A stretch of DNA of 64,000 bases from Asterella californica (lineage: Eukaryota > Streptophyta > Marchantiopsida > Marchantiales > Aytoniaceae): NCBI GenBank assembly GCA_036924285.1, contig JAYKYS010000008.1, forward strand, positions 11,044,501-11,108,500. The letters are read 5' to 3'. Of the stretch, positions 23,407 to 36,948 are shown piece by piece (within the stretch, counting starts at the first letter, position 1; each line of letters opens with the position of its first letter). The notes under the pieces were generated by a model, which ran no database searches, was not told where the DNA came from, and saw nothing but the letters and a program-made list of their open reading frames with translations. The position numbers and the translations under genes are program-made.

Positions 23407-24978
23407 TTAAGAATCCCATATGGGACCGAATGCCGGTATACCAGCAGCTCTGCACCCTCCTACAATTTCGTTGGACCCGCTCGGATTGCTAGTCACTATA
23501 ACACACTCTGCTCCCCAGTCTCTCACTTTGTTAATAACCACCTCTACCGTTTTGGGCCTGCCCGTGACTGCTGTGTCGAACACTGTCAAGCGATCTGCTG
23601 GAATGGATTTCAGTACCTCGTTGAAGCTCTCACCGTAAGACTTGAGGAGATTCTTAGAAACCCAGATGATATGCACATCTGCTTTTGTTTCTTGCAGGAG
23701 GAAAGAAAGGAAGACGCATATTCCAGAACCAGTGGCAACATGAAGCACTTTGTTGTACATGTTGGTCAGATAAGGAAGTCCTGCAAAGTGAAGACACCTG
23801 ACCCAGATGTGAGTGGGCGGGCTCTCCACTAGACCTTTCGTGAAGTCTCCGACTGCTCCAGCAAGAACAGTATGAGTTTTTCCATCGGAGATGGTCCCGA
23901 ATGCATGCCATTCTGAGAGGGGAGAACGGCTGATTCGGGCCAAGAGTCCAGGTTGAACTCCCCCATCAAACTGAAGAAGGCTGTTGTTTCTCAACGCTGG
24001 AGTGACTGTCGTCACAGGAACTTTACGTACACAGATCCATGGCAGCATGATCATGATCGTCACTCCCACCGTAAACCAGAGATCCAGCTGTGTCTTCAAG
24101 GTGCCACCGATCTTGTAAGACTTTGAGTCCGGGTCATAACTGTCTGTGAGAATGATGAAAGCCCACAGCAATGCCAGGGCGGTCCAGCCTGCGATTCTAT
24201 GGGTCCGTTCAAAAACATTATGGTGGTTGTGTCTGAGTAGTGGACAAGCTGCTGCAATGCTCAGGACAATCAGTACGAGAATTGCTATGGCAAGAGATAG
24301 AACGAGAGCGGGATTCTCCTTTCTGTCGTCGAAAGCATTCACGACGGCATAGATAAGCCAGGCAACTGAGGACAGTCCACAGCCACTGTGGATTCCTCCA
24401 ACAGACTGCAGGATGGATGTGATTGTTGTCTTCAGTATCACAGGAACCCATTTATGCCCGAAGACCTTCACCACGAGCCAGAACAAACATCTGAGAAAAA
24501 CCTCGCTTCTACAAACCACCACTGCCAGGATGTTGGCTATCGCGATAGCTGCAGCATTTTCTTTGGCACTGGGTAATCGATCTACACCAGCAAGGATGAG
24601 GCAAAGTAGATTTGAAACAATCGACAGAACCCACAGAATATTGTACGTTGCGAGCCAGTTTTGCTGGTGCAGGATCACGTCCACCCGAGATTTGAACTCC
24701 GCAGGATCACTCTTGTTTTTCACGATGAGTTTGGGGGCTTCTGCTGAAGGCGCCTTAGGAGTATTATCCTTTTTGATAATCTCCAGATCCACAGATACAA
24801 AATCTTTCTCCGTTTCGATTCTTGAGTCAGCCCCATGTAGATCCCTAGACAGCTGCAGTCGGCCTAGCTCAACGTCAACATCACCCTCAATGATTCGACC
24901 TTCGCCGGTGATTCTGAATGACGGGGAGCTGTCACTCACCCTGCTTGAGCTCCTCTGGAATATCCTTAGGCTGGCCAT
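23407..24978 (-). CDS. TmpA-like integral membrane oxidoreductase (adenylate-forming-reductase-like, no adenylation domain)
   Basis: An intact, intronless 523-codon frame. The soluble N-terminus (about 1-105) is followed by about six hydrophobic segments (roughly 108-132, 142-172, 201-215, 222-246, 261-278, 300-317). GGIHSGCG with His197 and FERTHRIAGW with His260 look like conserved family histidines. The C-terminal half resembles a ferredoxin-reductase-like FAD/NAD(P) module: SEWHAFG near 355, a Gly-rich VATGSGI near 414-420, and a closing GIPAFGPIWDS. Fungal TmpA and the membrane tails of adenylate-forming reductases share this plan. Plant homologues carry the reductase name without an adenylation domain. 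Electron transfer across a membrane is inferred and the substrate is unknown. The ATG at 24978 is the first in frame. It is the only clearly intact host gene here. Confidence 0.75.
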   Translation of the reverse strand: MASLRIFQRSSSRVSDSSPSFRITGEGRIIEGDVDVELGRLQLSRDLHGADSRIETEKDFVSVDLEIIKKDNTPKAPSAEAPKLIVKNKSDPAEFKSRVDVILHQQNWLATYNILWVLSIVSNLLCLILAGVDRLPSAKENAAAIAIANILAVVVCRSEVFLRCLFWLVVKVFGHKWVPVILKTTITSILQSVGGIHSGCGLSSVAWLIYAVVNAFDDRKENPALVLSLAIAILVLIVLSIAAACPLLRHNHHNVFERTHRIAGWTALALLWAFIILTDSYDPDSKSYKIGGTLKTQLDLWFTVGVTIMIMLPWICVRKVPVTTVTPALRNNSLLQFDGGVQPGLLARISRSPLSEWHAFGTISDGKTHTVLAGAVGDFTKGLVESPPTHIWVRCLHFAGLPYLTNMYNKVLHVATGSGICVFLSFLLQETKADVHIIWVSKNLLKSYGESFNEVLKSIPADRLTVFDTAVTGRPKTVEVVINKVRDWGAECVIVTSNPSGSNEIVGGCRAAGIPAFGPIWDS

Positions 24979-25222
24979 GTTGAACTGGAAAGCACCTCCG
25001 ACGAATCTCAGAGTGTATCCGAAACTTCAACCCTTTTGAGATTCGTTCGATCGGCCCGTCCAGCTACTGTCTGGGTCCTCAAGCACGCATCGGATGCTAT
25101 GAGGTATCGTCCCGGTTCATCTGAGTAATCAGTACGTGCAAAACATCCAGATCATGGCACGGATACTTCTATCGTCGGGCATGCGCACTTTTCATCGACT
25201 ATATTGCAGGCTGAAGCTCAGG

Positions 25223-25231
25223 ATTATATAT
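25223..25231 (-). promoter_or_regulatory. Possible TATA box of the TmpA-like gene
   Basis: Reading the minus strand, ATATATAAT lies about 245 bases upstream of the ATG at 24978. That would leave a leader of roughly 200 nt. The region is AT-rich, so this is only a candidate. Confidence 0.25.
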
Positions 25232-25239
25232 CATGCACA

Positions 25240-27180
25240 CTGAGAGTTTTCCAGTCGGCTCGTAGCAAGTGCAGCAAACTATTATGTTATGGCAGCTGAA
25301 TCTTTTATGCTAGACAGCCACCTTCTATCCGACGTCCAGATATAGGTCGAAGGACGCCTAGTATTAGGCTCCAAGGCTGCTATCACTGTTAAGCAATTGC
25401 AAGCTAAGTCAGTGAAGGAGCTCGAGAGTGGAGTCCGACATGAACAATCTCTCGAGCCTCGGTGACCAAGTGCTAGCGCTGTGACTTAACAGTGATGGCC
25501 CGAGCTTGATTTTTCGCACTCCGGGTGGCAGTTTAAATACCTTCACCGCTTCCTTGCACTCGAGCAGAATCTTGATAGATAAGTTGCAATTGGTGCACAT
25601 TGCACAAATGTCAATGCCAAAAGTTTGGGTGTCAAGTCAACTAGCTAAGAACGTCGAGGAGGACTGAAGACTCTGGACCAATGAGCATTAGATTGTTTGC
25701 AGTACCATCCGCCCATAGACGGGGCACCGTGGGACCAAATCCTCTCGCAGGGGCGGGCTCATTCCGTGCAAAGGCGACAGCGTTCGGCTGCAGAAAACCC
25801 TAGAGGCGAAAAGGGGCCTAACCGGGTTGCGAGCCTAACCCGCCTCTTACTTGAAAGAAAACAGAAAAACCTCCAAGAGATCTGGACAAGTTCGTAGGTT
25901 GACTGATATATCTGCACTACCGTAAGGATGAGCTGAGCTGTGAGTTCCAGGGTTAGCAGACAAGCTTCTGTCTGTTTATCCTGGACTAGCTAGGGTCGAC
26001 CAGGGAAATGTAGGAGATACGGATTCGGCTGATTCACTTGTTTTACTACACAAGTTTCAGGCTCAGGACAGATTTATGGTGGACTTATTGCACTGGGGAA
26101 CAGTTTTCTCTGGACTTGATCAACATTTCAAATGATATAATTTCTCATGTGCAATGTACTTTTCCCTAGTTTTGGTGACCTGATGCTGGAAGTTTACCCC
26201 AATAGGAATTTGGTTTCGGGGTATTCTTTTCTATTTTGGACTACGTTTATAATACTAACGTGATTATTTTCATGTATACGTTCATAGAGTTCTGTTAGAA
26301 CTTCAATGGTCATTCGTCCTTGTAATGTTTAGTTTTATTTTTAATGAAATTGATTTAACCTAATGTATTCATTATAAACCATATAAATTTTGACTACGTT
26401 AATGCAAAAAAGCCACTTTCTGGATCTAGTGCGAAAAGGCCACTGCATGAACTTCCATGCCCGGAAAAGGCCACCGTGCAGATTTCACTGTTGAAGTTGC
26501 AATTGGGACTAAACGGTGCCCAGACAAGACTTAACCAAAATAAACTATTCAAGACTTAACTAAAGTACTCGAAACTAACACACCTAAGTTATATGGTTTC
26601 ATCAACAGTTACCTGACTAGAGTTTAAATCTTTTATTTTTCTCGTAGCGAGAAATCCCAAAGTCATTTAAACCCGAGATAAGCGCAATAAGGCAACAGGA
26701 CGGGCTCCCCAACAAAGATGGAAAGAAAAAGTAAAAAATAAACGAAGAGATCCAGGAGACAGGTGACAAACCCCCAGCAAGGCAGCCAACACCACCTAAA
26801 GTTCCTAAACATGTACTGAAGCGATAACATCCGGAGACAAGTGAGGACACTGACGGCGCGAGGAGCCTAAACAGTGAGTCACAAACAATTGTTCCCCGAG
26901 GCTAACCAAGTGACGCATAGCTACTTGACTAGAGTTACACGTGACGCACAAGCAGTAAACAGTTGTCCCTTCGTGCCCGGGCACTGGAGTCTTGACGGCA
27001 GGAAGTACCGTTACCGTAATCAGAGTACTGACTCGGCACTAAACCAGCAACATTAGGCATCTCCGAGTCTCCGAGTGAGCTTGATGACAAAACAAAGTCA
27101 ATCAGAAAACAATTCCGGATTTCCATTCGAACAAACATTGCGAATCCGGACACTGTTCTTACGGATATTGAGCAGTCCGA
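25240..27180. other. No gene recognised
   Basis: Short frames on both strands without domains. Near 26405-26500 an AAAAGGCCACTG-like motif occurs three times about 35-40 bp apart. Nothing else stands out. Confidence 0.4.
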
Positions 27181-27189
27181 AGAACATGT

Positions 27190-27786
27190 GAGAGAGGATA
27201 TTCACCCATATACACTTCGAAGTGTACATGGGTGTACATTAATTAATGTACTCGGGAAACGTCGCGGTTTGGAAATTAATGCCCGGACTTATCCTCTAGC
27301 TACGCATCAGCCTTGATTTCACTTATTTACTATATTCTGAGAGTTTTCTACTCCGTGCCTGGTTAAGATATATCACTCATGAATTAATTTAAAATTTTTC
27401 ATAACTTATTATAATAAGTTATGAAAAATTTTCATAACATTTAGACGTTCTGATAGAATGAGATCATTGTACAAGGCCGTGGAGAAGAGTATTCACCCAT
27501 GTACATTTTGGCGGGAAGAATTAGAACATTAATTAATATACACTGAAAACGTTGCGGTTTGACAATTAGTGCTCTAGAATTATCTTCCCAGCAACACATC
27601 AGACCGGACTTCGCTTATGGATTACCTGATGAGTTGGCTACTACGAGACTAGTTAACATATATCATTTATGAGTTAATTTAACTTTATGAATTTTTTAAT
27701 AATTTATTATAACATATTTTTATAACAATTAGATATTTTCTGATAAGACAAAATGAAATTCACTGTACAAGGCAGTGGGGAAAGAT
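27190..27786 (+). repeat. ~291-bp tandem duplication containing hairpins
   Basis: Two diverged copies begin with TATTCACCC at 27199 and 27490 and end with TGTACAAGGC.GTGG.GA near 27485 and 27782. Both contain ACATTAATTAAT, GAAA(A)CGTYGCGGTTTG and a TCACTCATGAATTAATTTAA-like segment. The ACCCATGTACAC hairpin arm is shared with the repeat at 20595-20622. Confidence 0.75.
27391..27432. repeat. Perfect 42-bp palindrome
   Basis: Arms of 21 bp (27391-27411 and 27412-27432), starting AAAATTTTTCATAAC, are exact complements with no loop. The equivalent place in the second copy of the duplication is degraded. Confidence 0.9.
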
Positions 27787-30700
27787 ATTGATTCTATGCA
27801 AGTGCAACTTCAACCTTGTCCCTCTACGAGCTGGAAAAGGATGGGAGATCTTTAAAGGACAGCACTAGCGCTTGTCAATAGAATAAATAATGCATGCTCG
27901 ATGAACTTTTGCTTGCTGAATATTATTGAGGAAATATATAAACGAAAATATATATCAAATAGATAGAATTAATTAAAATATTTTATAAATATTAACTGTT
28001 AATCTATATCTGGAAATGCAAGGATATGTGAATATAAACCATAAGGCATGAGTCCACTGTCGTGTTGCTGAAAGTACAAGTCCAGGAACCTCAAATAATT
28101 TAAACATAAATATATTGTAAATTAATTTATTATTTAACCCTTCTCCTCCATTATGCACGGTTGTCCACTTTGAATATGTATGCAACATGAATTTCTGGAG
28201 AACTATTGTATGTTTTTATTATTAAAAAATATATAAATATTAAATGATAAATTTTTTATATTAAAATTAATATTAAAATATCTATACACATTAAATATTA
28301 TCATAAGACAAGAAAACATAAACGTGATATAAATTATATATAATAAAAAGCAATAAGTAAATATAAAATAATTTAATACCTAATTCTTCTTTAAAAAATA
28401 AATAATACATCAAGCCACATGCATATTCCTTCTCTTCCGAACTCGAAAGAATATGGATTATATATAGCAGAACTTTCTGTTGGAGTGGATTCTCTACATA
28501 AGTTACATTCACGAGGTGATCGCGATCCGTGCTTACAGAGTTGCTTAGGTGGACAATTCACGATAAATGGAACCTGCTGCCGCTTGCAGGTATGTTTGAT
28601 GGATTTTAATGTTTATGAAATTTTTAATGTTGATAAATGGTTATAACCCACGTTTGGTTAGATAAGCAATCATTATCCACCAAGCCACACATTGAATATG
28701 CATGCAATATCAACTTTGGGGATAAACCATCTCGACCCAATAACATATGCATTGAAAATACATTCAAGATCAACTTCGAGAAATTTTTGTTTACTTGCTG
28801 TTATCTGAAAAGATATAAGTGTTACGTTAGAATTCTATACCAAATTGACAGGAAAATCAAATTTATCTTTAGATAAAAACTGATAGTCAAACCTGGAGAT
28901 GCAAGGAGATCCAGATATACCCAATAAGAGGAGAATAGAGAAATGTGCTTCTGAAACTATATTTCAAGGAGCTACTCACAGACACATCACACCTTCTTTA
29001 TCTAATCCTTTCTAACAGAAGAATTAAATAATAATTTAAATTCTTGCATATTTACCTCTTCCATTAGACGATGAAAGAAGTCAAAGAAGACACCTTCTCA
29101 TACTCCGAACTTGAACCATGATGATAATCCGTTGATATCGAAATGAATTTTATTTTAGGATAGTGTCATTTAAGCTAGTGTAGAATGACAAAGGAAAAGT
29201 GCAGACTGAGCTTTAAAACCACAGTATGATTACAAGTGCTCCTGGTAACCCAGTAGATCACGTTTTGCGGATTCGCTTTAAGAGAACTGAGAAATGTAAT
29301 CGTTGTGCAAAAAACATTTCTCGTGATTACATATTCATACCACCATGGAGTCTGCGAAAATAAAAAATTAAATTAAAACTATTCACTAGTTTTACAAATT
29401 ATTATTCATCTTCACAAAAACTATTTAGTATTGTTTAAAAAATATTTATACAAAAACTCAAAAGTATTAAGAGCTAAAAAATATCTTTTTTCCAAGATCA
29501 AAATACACTGCGATGAAGAAAGAAATATTCCTTTCATGCTTTTATACCGATATGGAATGTAAAAAGCCTTTCCCGTTTTCCCAAGTGCGGCGAGACCAAC
29601 TGACGGCACTTTGGGAAAGCTGGTTTGCAAAGTCACGATGTGAACGCAGCTTTAGTCTGTGCCGTCTACTGTAGTTGACTGGCTAGCTACTGTAGTGAAG
29701 TTATCTACAGTACATTGAAATGACAGCTGAAGATAAATAAGAGATGAAACTGCTTGTTTATGAAAGTCAATTCCTGGACCACCGTTTCTTGGCTGTTGAC
29801 CCACATGTAACGACAGGCATGGCCGTATTTGGTTCTGTCATTTTGAGGTTTTCCCACTCGTTATAAAGTCCTCGCGGGTTATCCGCTCAAACCGGAAAGA
29901 ATAAGCCAGTCATTTCCGGGACCACCGTAGAACATGACATGACCACTGTGGTGTGGTTAATATCTCCTCGAAGTTATACCTTTTCCAAGCCAAACAAGTA
30001 TTTGTTGTACAAGGAAACAATAGAGGTGTCAAAATAGGAAAGGCTACTCCCATGAGCATCGTTTCTCATTTTACGGTCAGTTACCTTTATGATCCCGGCT
30101 AGCTCCGTACCCTTCTGTAGTCGAGAGATATTCTTCGATAGTCGAAATTACAAAAATAGAGCCGAATATTTCTCACGTCAAAATGTACATTTAACCTGAA
30201 TGAACAGGATGTCCATATGGAAAAGAAATAATTTTTATAATAAAAGTATAATACATAGTTCATCTATGTTTGAAGATGATAACCAAATGTTCTAAACTCT
30301 GTGATTTTATGTTACCGATGATTACTTGCTAATGTCTGTTCCAACGTATATTTGATTCGGACAATCACCGGTAACTATGTTTGCCGAGAAACGAAAACTG
30401 TTAAGAAGCGAATAGCAAAATATATCGAACCCAGAGACGTTAAACGAATAATAAGTGCGATGAAAGTAGACCTTGAGTATACGGGAAAGTTTCTTATCGT
30501 CGCAAAGGTTCTGACGGGAACGGGAAGAATCTTCAGGGGATGTTCCACGAGGTTCTCGTGAGTTTCGTCGTGACAGAAATGAATGTCAAAATGAAATTTT
30601 AATTTCTTATTACAGTGTGAATTCTTTTGTGAATAATTTTATACTATTACCGAATAAAACAATTTTGTAAACTAACGCTTTTCACATACTGACTTCCAGC

Positions 30701-32410
30701 GAAACAACATCGCGGTAAAATTTGCCATGGCAGAATACTGACAGTCGGATTTAATACCCCTTACTGCAGAACTTGTATTACGGTGACCTTTTTGTTCATG
30801 TTGCATGCTTATTCACGTCAAGTAAATAAACGAACAAGATCTTTAGTTAATGACAAAACCGTTACTTATGGGAGGTTTAGTCATAAATGAAATTGAAATA
30901 GAAAATATCTTCATTTGTTGACAGGCCAAGGCTTTATAATCCAGACTGAGCGCTTCGTAGTTTCTCTTTTTAGCACTAGTTTCATTCTAATAGCCAAGTG
31001 GTGATGAAATTATGGTCATAAACATGGAATTTTAGACTTTATTGCATAAATAAATATCAACTAATTTTATTTTAAAATTCTACTATCAATTAATGTTTCG
31101 TTTCTAAACTTCCGTATTATACATCTATAAGCATATTTCACAAGAATTTACTTGACCTCACTCATAATACGTTTGTCGTACTTGACTCTATCCTTCTTAA
31201 TTTTGAATTATTTGATCGCACCCCTGACTGGAAACAGTAACTTTAGCAAGTTTCTCGTTATGTAAAGATATTATTTTAAGACAAATAAAAAATGATCTGC
31301 GTTGATAATATGTTATAAATAAAATTTTAATTCAAATTTTCATGTAAATATATGACTGATGGCTAACATGCACTTCTCGTATTCTAAAGATGTGACATTT
31401 TGACCTACTGGACCTGCTGTAACCAATCAAGGGTGCATGGTTAAGTAACGTAAAGTTAAGAGGGGTGCGGTCAATTTCGACAAACGTATTAGTAGTGGGG
31501 TAAAGTAAATTTTTGCATATTTCATTATTTCTCTTCTGATTTCACGATTTTCAGATTTTTCTACTAGTCGTAAAAATTCGGAAGTATGTTTCCCATGCTA
31601 AGACACTGCAAATATCATATTCCTGCCGATAAGAACGCGACTCTCTCACACCAAAAGATCATGTTGTATGCATAATTGCACTAGATTTTGAAATTCACTC
31701 ATGGATTATGTGAAGTAACATTACTGATGGCTTTATTGTAATAACGTACTAAAAATTTATACGATGTATATACTAAAATGACTTGACTGTTTATACCCAT
31801 AGTTAAAACATGGGGTTAAATGAATTTGTAGAAAAGAAACTAAACATACGATTACAAGAAAACTTATCACATAATGTCATTGTCTTCTATGCTCTCTAAA
31901 GCATCATTGCCATATGAAGCTGACAACTCCGTTAGAGGTGGAACAAGTTTAGCCCAAGCTTTGGGTTCTCTGCTGCTAGAACGTCTATTGATGGAATTTA
32001 GAAAATAGTCAAAACTTGGATATTCACAATTTACCCACTGACTCTGGTTAAATAAAATATACGTTAATATTATAACGTGGTCCAGACTCCAACAGAAAAC
32101 AATAAAATGTTGGTAAATAGTGCATTTGTCTTGATCCGCCTTCAATCACCATCCTATATGGAAAAACCTATGGTGGTTCTTTTGCACTGTACTATATTTA
32201 TTTATGAACTCGTTTGGTCGGTTGTGAAACTTTCACCTCAGTGCTTTATTGTAATTCGGTTCACTGTATTGTCACCTTTGGTACAGTACTGCTGGTAGTG
32301 GTCATACTGCACCAACCCGATCATCATAGTAAAACATATGAAGTGATTATATCAAAATTTTAATCTCGATTATTTTATTTTGTTTTAAATTTATGATATA
32401 AAAAGTTAAA
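27787..32410. other. AT-rich intergenic DNA
   Basis: No coding region is recognised. Degraded pieces of the dispersed hairpin repeat (TTATTATTTAACCCTTCT and similar) are visible near 28125, 28375 and 29005. Homopolymeric A/T stretches dominate. Confidence 0.4.
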
Positions 32411-32418
32411 ATAATATC

Positions 32419-32824
32419 ATCAAACAATACATCATTATGAGGAGTGTGATCATGTATTACAAACCTATTCGAGTTGTGATCAAATACAACAACTTATTTG
32501 AGATTGCAAATAATCAAACCTAAGTATAGTTAGTCAAGGGTATGATCAAACAATACATCGTTAAGAGGAGTGGATCAAATACTACCAACTTATTCTGGTT
32601 GTGATCAAATATTCGAGAATGTGATCAAATGCAACAATCTATTCGTGACTGCAATCTCTAGACCTAAGTATAGTTAATTAAAAAAATGATCAAACAATAC
32701 ATCATTAAGAAGAATGTAATCAAATACTACAAACTTATTCTGGTTGTGATTGAATATTAAAGAATGCGATCAATTAAAACAAACCTATTCGAGACTACAA
32801 ATATTCAGGCCTAAATAAAGTCTA
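32419..32824 (+). repeat. Three-copy tandem repeat, 126-144 bp unit
   Basis: Units start with ATCAAACAATACATC at 32419, 32545 and 32689. Each contains AARAGGAGTG or a variant, GATCAAATAC, CTTATTCTGGTTGTGAT or CCTATTCGAG, and an ACCTAAGTATAGTTA end. GATCAAAT recurs inside units as a shorter-period motif. Confidence 0.8.
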
Positions 32825-32829
32825 ATTTA

Positions 32830-35800
32830 GAATCTAGAAAGAAAAAGGTTTGGCTGCAACGCTTTCTAAGGACCGGTAGTGATCATACCCAACGATAACC
32901 AAGTAAAATACACCTCTTTTGAGTATCTATCCTCTAATCCTTTCCATGCTTGTAGAAAACTGAATATATACATCTTAACTGAAAGTTACTATATTCACTT
33001 TATGTTATCATTAAATATGTATAAATATATAAATATATATTTTAAAATAACCTAGAGTAGAAAATTAATAATTAATAAATATTAAACAAAAAAGCAATGC
33101 GAGAAATCCAGACCTAACCCATAAGATCCAGACATTCAGAAGATACAAGTTCGAGAATCTCTTACCAAGTATATATTAAATTTATTACCTTACCTTTCTT
33201 GGCGCAAGAGTTATGTAATAAACTAAAACAAACATATACCTCTTCCCTTGAATATGCAGGAGATTATCTAATGCATGTTTATCATATGAATGTATTTGAC
33301 ACTTTGTGTGGATTTGCATTTCCGCATGGTGTATTGATCATCATTTAAATTTCTTACCGGATATCTTTGGTAACAAGTGAAACGTGACGTGAAGTTTTTC
33401 TTTTTCTTCTTTTTAAGCGTGAGGCCACGAACATTTTATTCTCAGCAACCGCAAAGAACAAGGAAGTCTCACCAACAATGGATCACAGACCGAGTTCGCG
33501 ACGAGAGTGATACCCGACGTGAAGTTACCGATGAGCGACTCCTCTTAGAGTCGAGGATGTTTTCTCTCTTCGCTTTCTCGCTCGATGTTTCACGTACAAC
33601 GCTTATGTTTCTGTCGATGAAAATACGAACGTAAAACAAACACACATAAAAACCGGTACGCAGCTTGAATACGTGAAATGCTTAGATGTTGTATAAGAGT
33701 TGTAAAACATTTAGACGGCAACTTGAGAGAGATTTTAGACATAACTGTAACTTGTCACAATAAAATACACTAACTAACCATAAACCACTTGCAATTGATA
33801 GTGTCATGAATAATGATTACTTGATCTGTTGATCTGAAAATGTCACGATGGCTTGATCATCTTGTTGGCTGGATGTATTTTGATTGACTTGAAAAATGAT
33901 GGAGCTGTTCTTTAAACCCCCGATGCGGATATAAAAGCCAAAATATAGATATTCTTCTGCCATGCTTGTACATTGCAGTGCTCTGGAAGAGATTCTTAAG
34001 TTACTTGCAAATATATCTCACCGTAAAAGATAGAAAACCCAGTTTTATAAATCTATTTCCGGTTTTTGTTCTCAAAACTACAAGATACTTTGACGATATC
34101 TGTTAGTTTCTGTCGGTAAGAATTCCACTGAGTACATTTCAACCTTATATTTTCAAAAAACCTTCGGTTGATCTTCCAAGTAGCTCCGGTTAGCCTGAGG
34201 GCTGGTACAAGGTACTTTAGATGATTTGTGTCTACTTCCAAGATAGTTAATCACCCAGTTGCATGCCTTGACTTAACAAGAATATTGTTACTCCCACTTG
34301 CTAGTTGCTATCCACTCCAAGATAATCTTTTTCTTATTTTATCCTAATACCACTAACAGAATCCAAACATGTTTCGTGCTCTTGCTCAGCAGCACTAACT
34401 ACGCACGTATTGCTTATGCAAATATGGACACGCTCTTGGTGTCATCTTGCCACTTGGTATGTCCGAAGACCTGTACTAAGCAACGTACGGAGTCCTAGAG
34501 TTAGGGAGCGGACGTAGTTCCACGTATCAGTGGAATGGTGAACTTTGCAGGCTTTGACTCGTGGTCCATCTTGACTTTTAGTCTCGCCAGGATTACAGTA
34601 CCGTATATAGCAGTCAGAAATTCAGAAACCGGAAATAGTAGTGTGAGTTGTGACTCAGTTGTCGTGTCCTGTCGTGTCGCGGTTAATACTAGTAGCTTGT
34701 GACAAAACAAGTCAACACGGTTTACATAGCAGATACTACGTACTTTGGAGTGATTTACAGACTTTAGTTAGTCAAGACCCCGCGCAGAAGGACGTAAATG
34801 TGACGGAATGGATCAACTCCTTCTCTTTGTTTCGACTTCGAAAGTACCTGTCCTTCGGATACGCAGATCTTCCTCGTGTATGTGGAAGCGTGTTCGCTCT
34901 GTGCCTGTGTCCATCGCTGTCCGAAGACGCTTCAGAAGTTCAACTCTTACTTCTAAATCCTAAACCTTCCAGAGGGAAGTGCCAAAGAGAAGAAGACACT
35001 ATTTCGCAATCCTGAACTGTCCAAGCAGAAGACACCAAACAGAACCAGAACTTATTTCTAACTCCTAAACTTCTAACGAAAAGACACCAAGAGAACACTA
35101 ATGGACCACACTAAGGAAAGAAAGGCTGTAAACAACAGAAAATTTTATTTATATATATTTAATATATATATACGGTTTTCCTGTCTTCTTTCCCTGGGCC
35201 AACTCAGATTTAGATAGTAAGTAAAACCATAAAACATATGTCAAGAGAACTATCATAAACACGGACACCAAAAATGTTAACTTTTTTAAAGGAAGTTTAT
35301 TGTTAAGTGATTAGAAGAACGATTTGATCATAAATTAAAGGTTTTGCATATTGCCCTCTCCACGTTAAAATGGAGAAGGCGATATGAATGCACACTTCCA
35401 AGGCTCAATATCCTGCACCAATTGACTTCCATTCAACTCAAATAAAAAATGCATGTTTCATTAATTTGAGAGCAGACAAAAGCAAAAAGACAAGAGGAAC
35501 GATAGGACAGAACTCTTCATGTTGAGTGGTCCAGGGGACAGCCATGACCAGAACCAATCACCTATTCCAGAGTAGGTTATGGATTCACATAATATACATA
35601 AAATCTCTAGAATGGATTAATCTCAGTTGATATTATGTTCGATTTGTGTTAAATTGTAAATAAATTATAAATTATAAATTATAAAAAATTAACTAAATTA
35701 AATAATCTAATAAATAATGTTAATTGAAGAGAGTGATGCGAGAAAAATATACATAACTCACAAAGATTCAATGAGCAGATATGCTTCAAAAGGTACGAGT

Positions 35801-35840
35801 TCAGGATCCAGTCATTCGGGATCCACTAATACAGTGTGCA
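32830..35840. other. No gene recognised
   Basis: A degraded hairpin-repeat copy lies near 33175-33225 (TTTATTACCTTACCTTTCTT). A 121-codon plus frame at 34650 shows no domain. Otherwise AT-rich and unannotated. Confidence 0.4.
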
Positions 35841-35843
35841 ACT

Positions 35844-35925
35844 AATTTATTACCTAACCCTTCCGGCAAGAAAGGTAGGTAATAAATTTCGATGGAAGAA
35901 ATGAAGGAGGTGAATATGCACAAGT
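35844..35925 (+). repeat. Two-hairpin dispersed repeat, copy at 35.9 kb
   Basis: The large hairpin has arms AATTTATTACCTAACCCTT and AAAGGTAGGTAATAAATT (35844-35862, 35871-35888), loop TCCGGCAAG or similar. It is followed by CGATGGAAGAAATGAAGGAGG and TGAATATGCA, the complement of the CTCCTCCATC segment that precedes the hairpin in the 37.9-kb copy. Confidence 0.75.
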
Positions 35926-36300
35926 GCCTCAAACTTCTCCTTCCTGGAGAGCTAGAATTAGGGAAAAGTGTTACTTACGCAGCATTTCCATAGCATATTA
36001 TTCATTTTCTCAGAAGACGAAACCTTGAAATTAACAAACCAGAAGGTCTTGGCTATGCATTTCAAAAGAATCTTGAAGATTAAAACATGGATAGAGTTGG
36101 TCGCTTTCTGCTTTGAACTTTCACAAGCATTTTCAGTATTTATTCTCCGTGCTACTCACTTTCTCTGCTGGATTAATTTCTAAAACAAATGCCTAACATT
36201 TTGTCTATTTTCCAAAGAAATATCCTACGGATTCCATGTTCAATAAAATACCATAAAAATTAGTGGTATGGTATCTTTCAATTCAACCAGTACAAGTGGT

Positions 36301-36350
36301 TAAATTTATTACCTAACTTTTTCATCTGGAAGGATTAGATAATAAATTTA
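36301..36350 (+). repeat. Dispersed hairpin repeat, copy at 36.3 kb
   Basis: Arms TAAATTTATTACCTAA (36301-36316) and TTAGATAATAAATTTA (36335-36350) pair at 15 of 16 positions. The loop contains TTCATCTGGAAGGA. Confidence 0.75.
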
Positions 36351-36867
36351 TCAATTCATTGAATAATTAAATAAGTTCAGCTGGACTGCACTTATATTCT
36401 GAAAGACACCTCTGGACTCTTTCCATTTATAGGTTAAGTCTTTGGAGCATGGATGTATGTTTAGTTTAATTCTCTTCTTGGTTTACGCGTGTGTAAATGT
36501 AAAGACGCAACGAAAAGCAAGTAAAGATTTTCAGAGCAAACATGGACACATCTCTGTTTCAGATATCTAAACTGAAAACAGGTTAGAAAGAGCAAGTAGA
36601 ATCACATCTGTTGTTTAGAATGTCTAAATTAAAATTAATTATTTGATTCTTCTCCAGTTCATTTTCTAGAAACAAAAAAGTATATAAAAACTAATCCATT
36701 CTAAGTTAATTATGTGAAAATTAACCATTTCTTCTATATCCCAAAGTATCCACTAATAACTATATCAGATTATTTTTCTTACTCTACTTTTGTTCTTTTG
36801 ATCTTCATGTGGAAACCACAGGTTACATGCAAATTTCACCCTCTATTCTATTCACACATGGTTGCTT

Positions 36868-36948
36868 ATTCATCTCATCCATCTGAAGATGGAAGAGGGC
36901 TGGAACCTTAATTTATTACCTAACCTTTCTCACATAATAAATTAATGT
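36868..36948 (+). repeat. Two-hairpin dispersed repeat, copy at 36.9 kb
   Basis: A small hairpin CCATCTGAAGATGG is followed by TTAATTTATTACCTAACC..AATAAATTAA, whose right arm is shortened. Confidence 0.65.

Noticed and set aside
24413..25039. 208-codon plus-strand frame opposite the TmpA-like gene
   Set aside because: It is antisense to a strong gene with clear membrane segments and family motifs. Its protein shows no domain.
34650..35015. 121-codon plus-strand frame
   Set aside because: No motif or homology recognised, and short overlapping frames occur on both strands.
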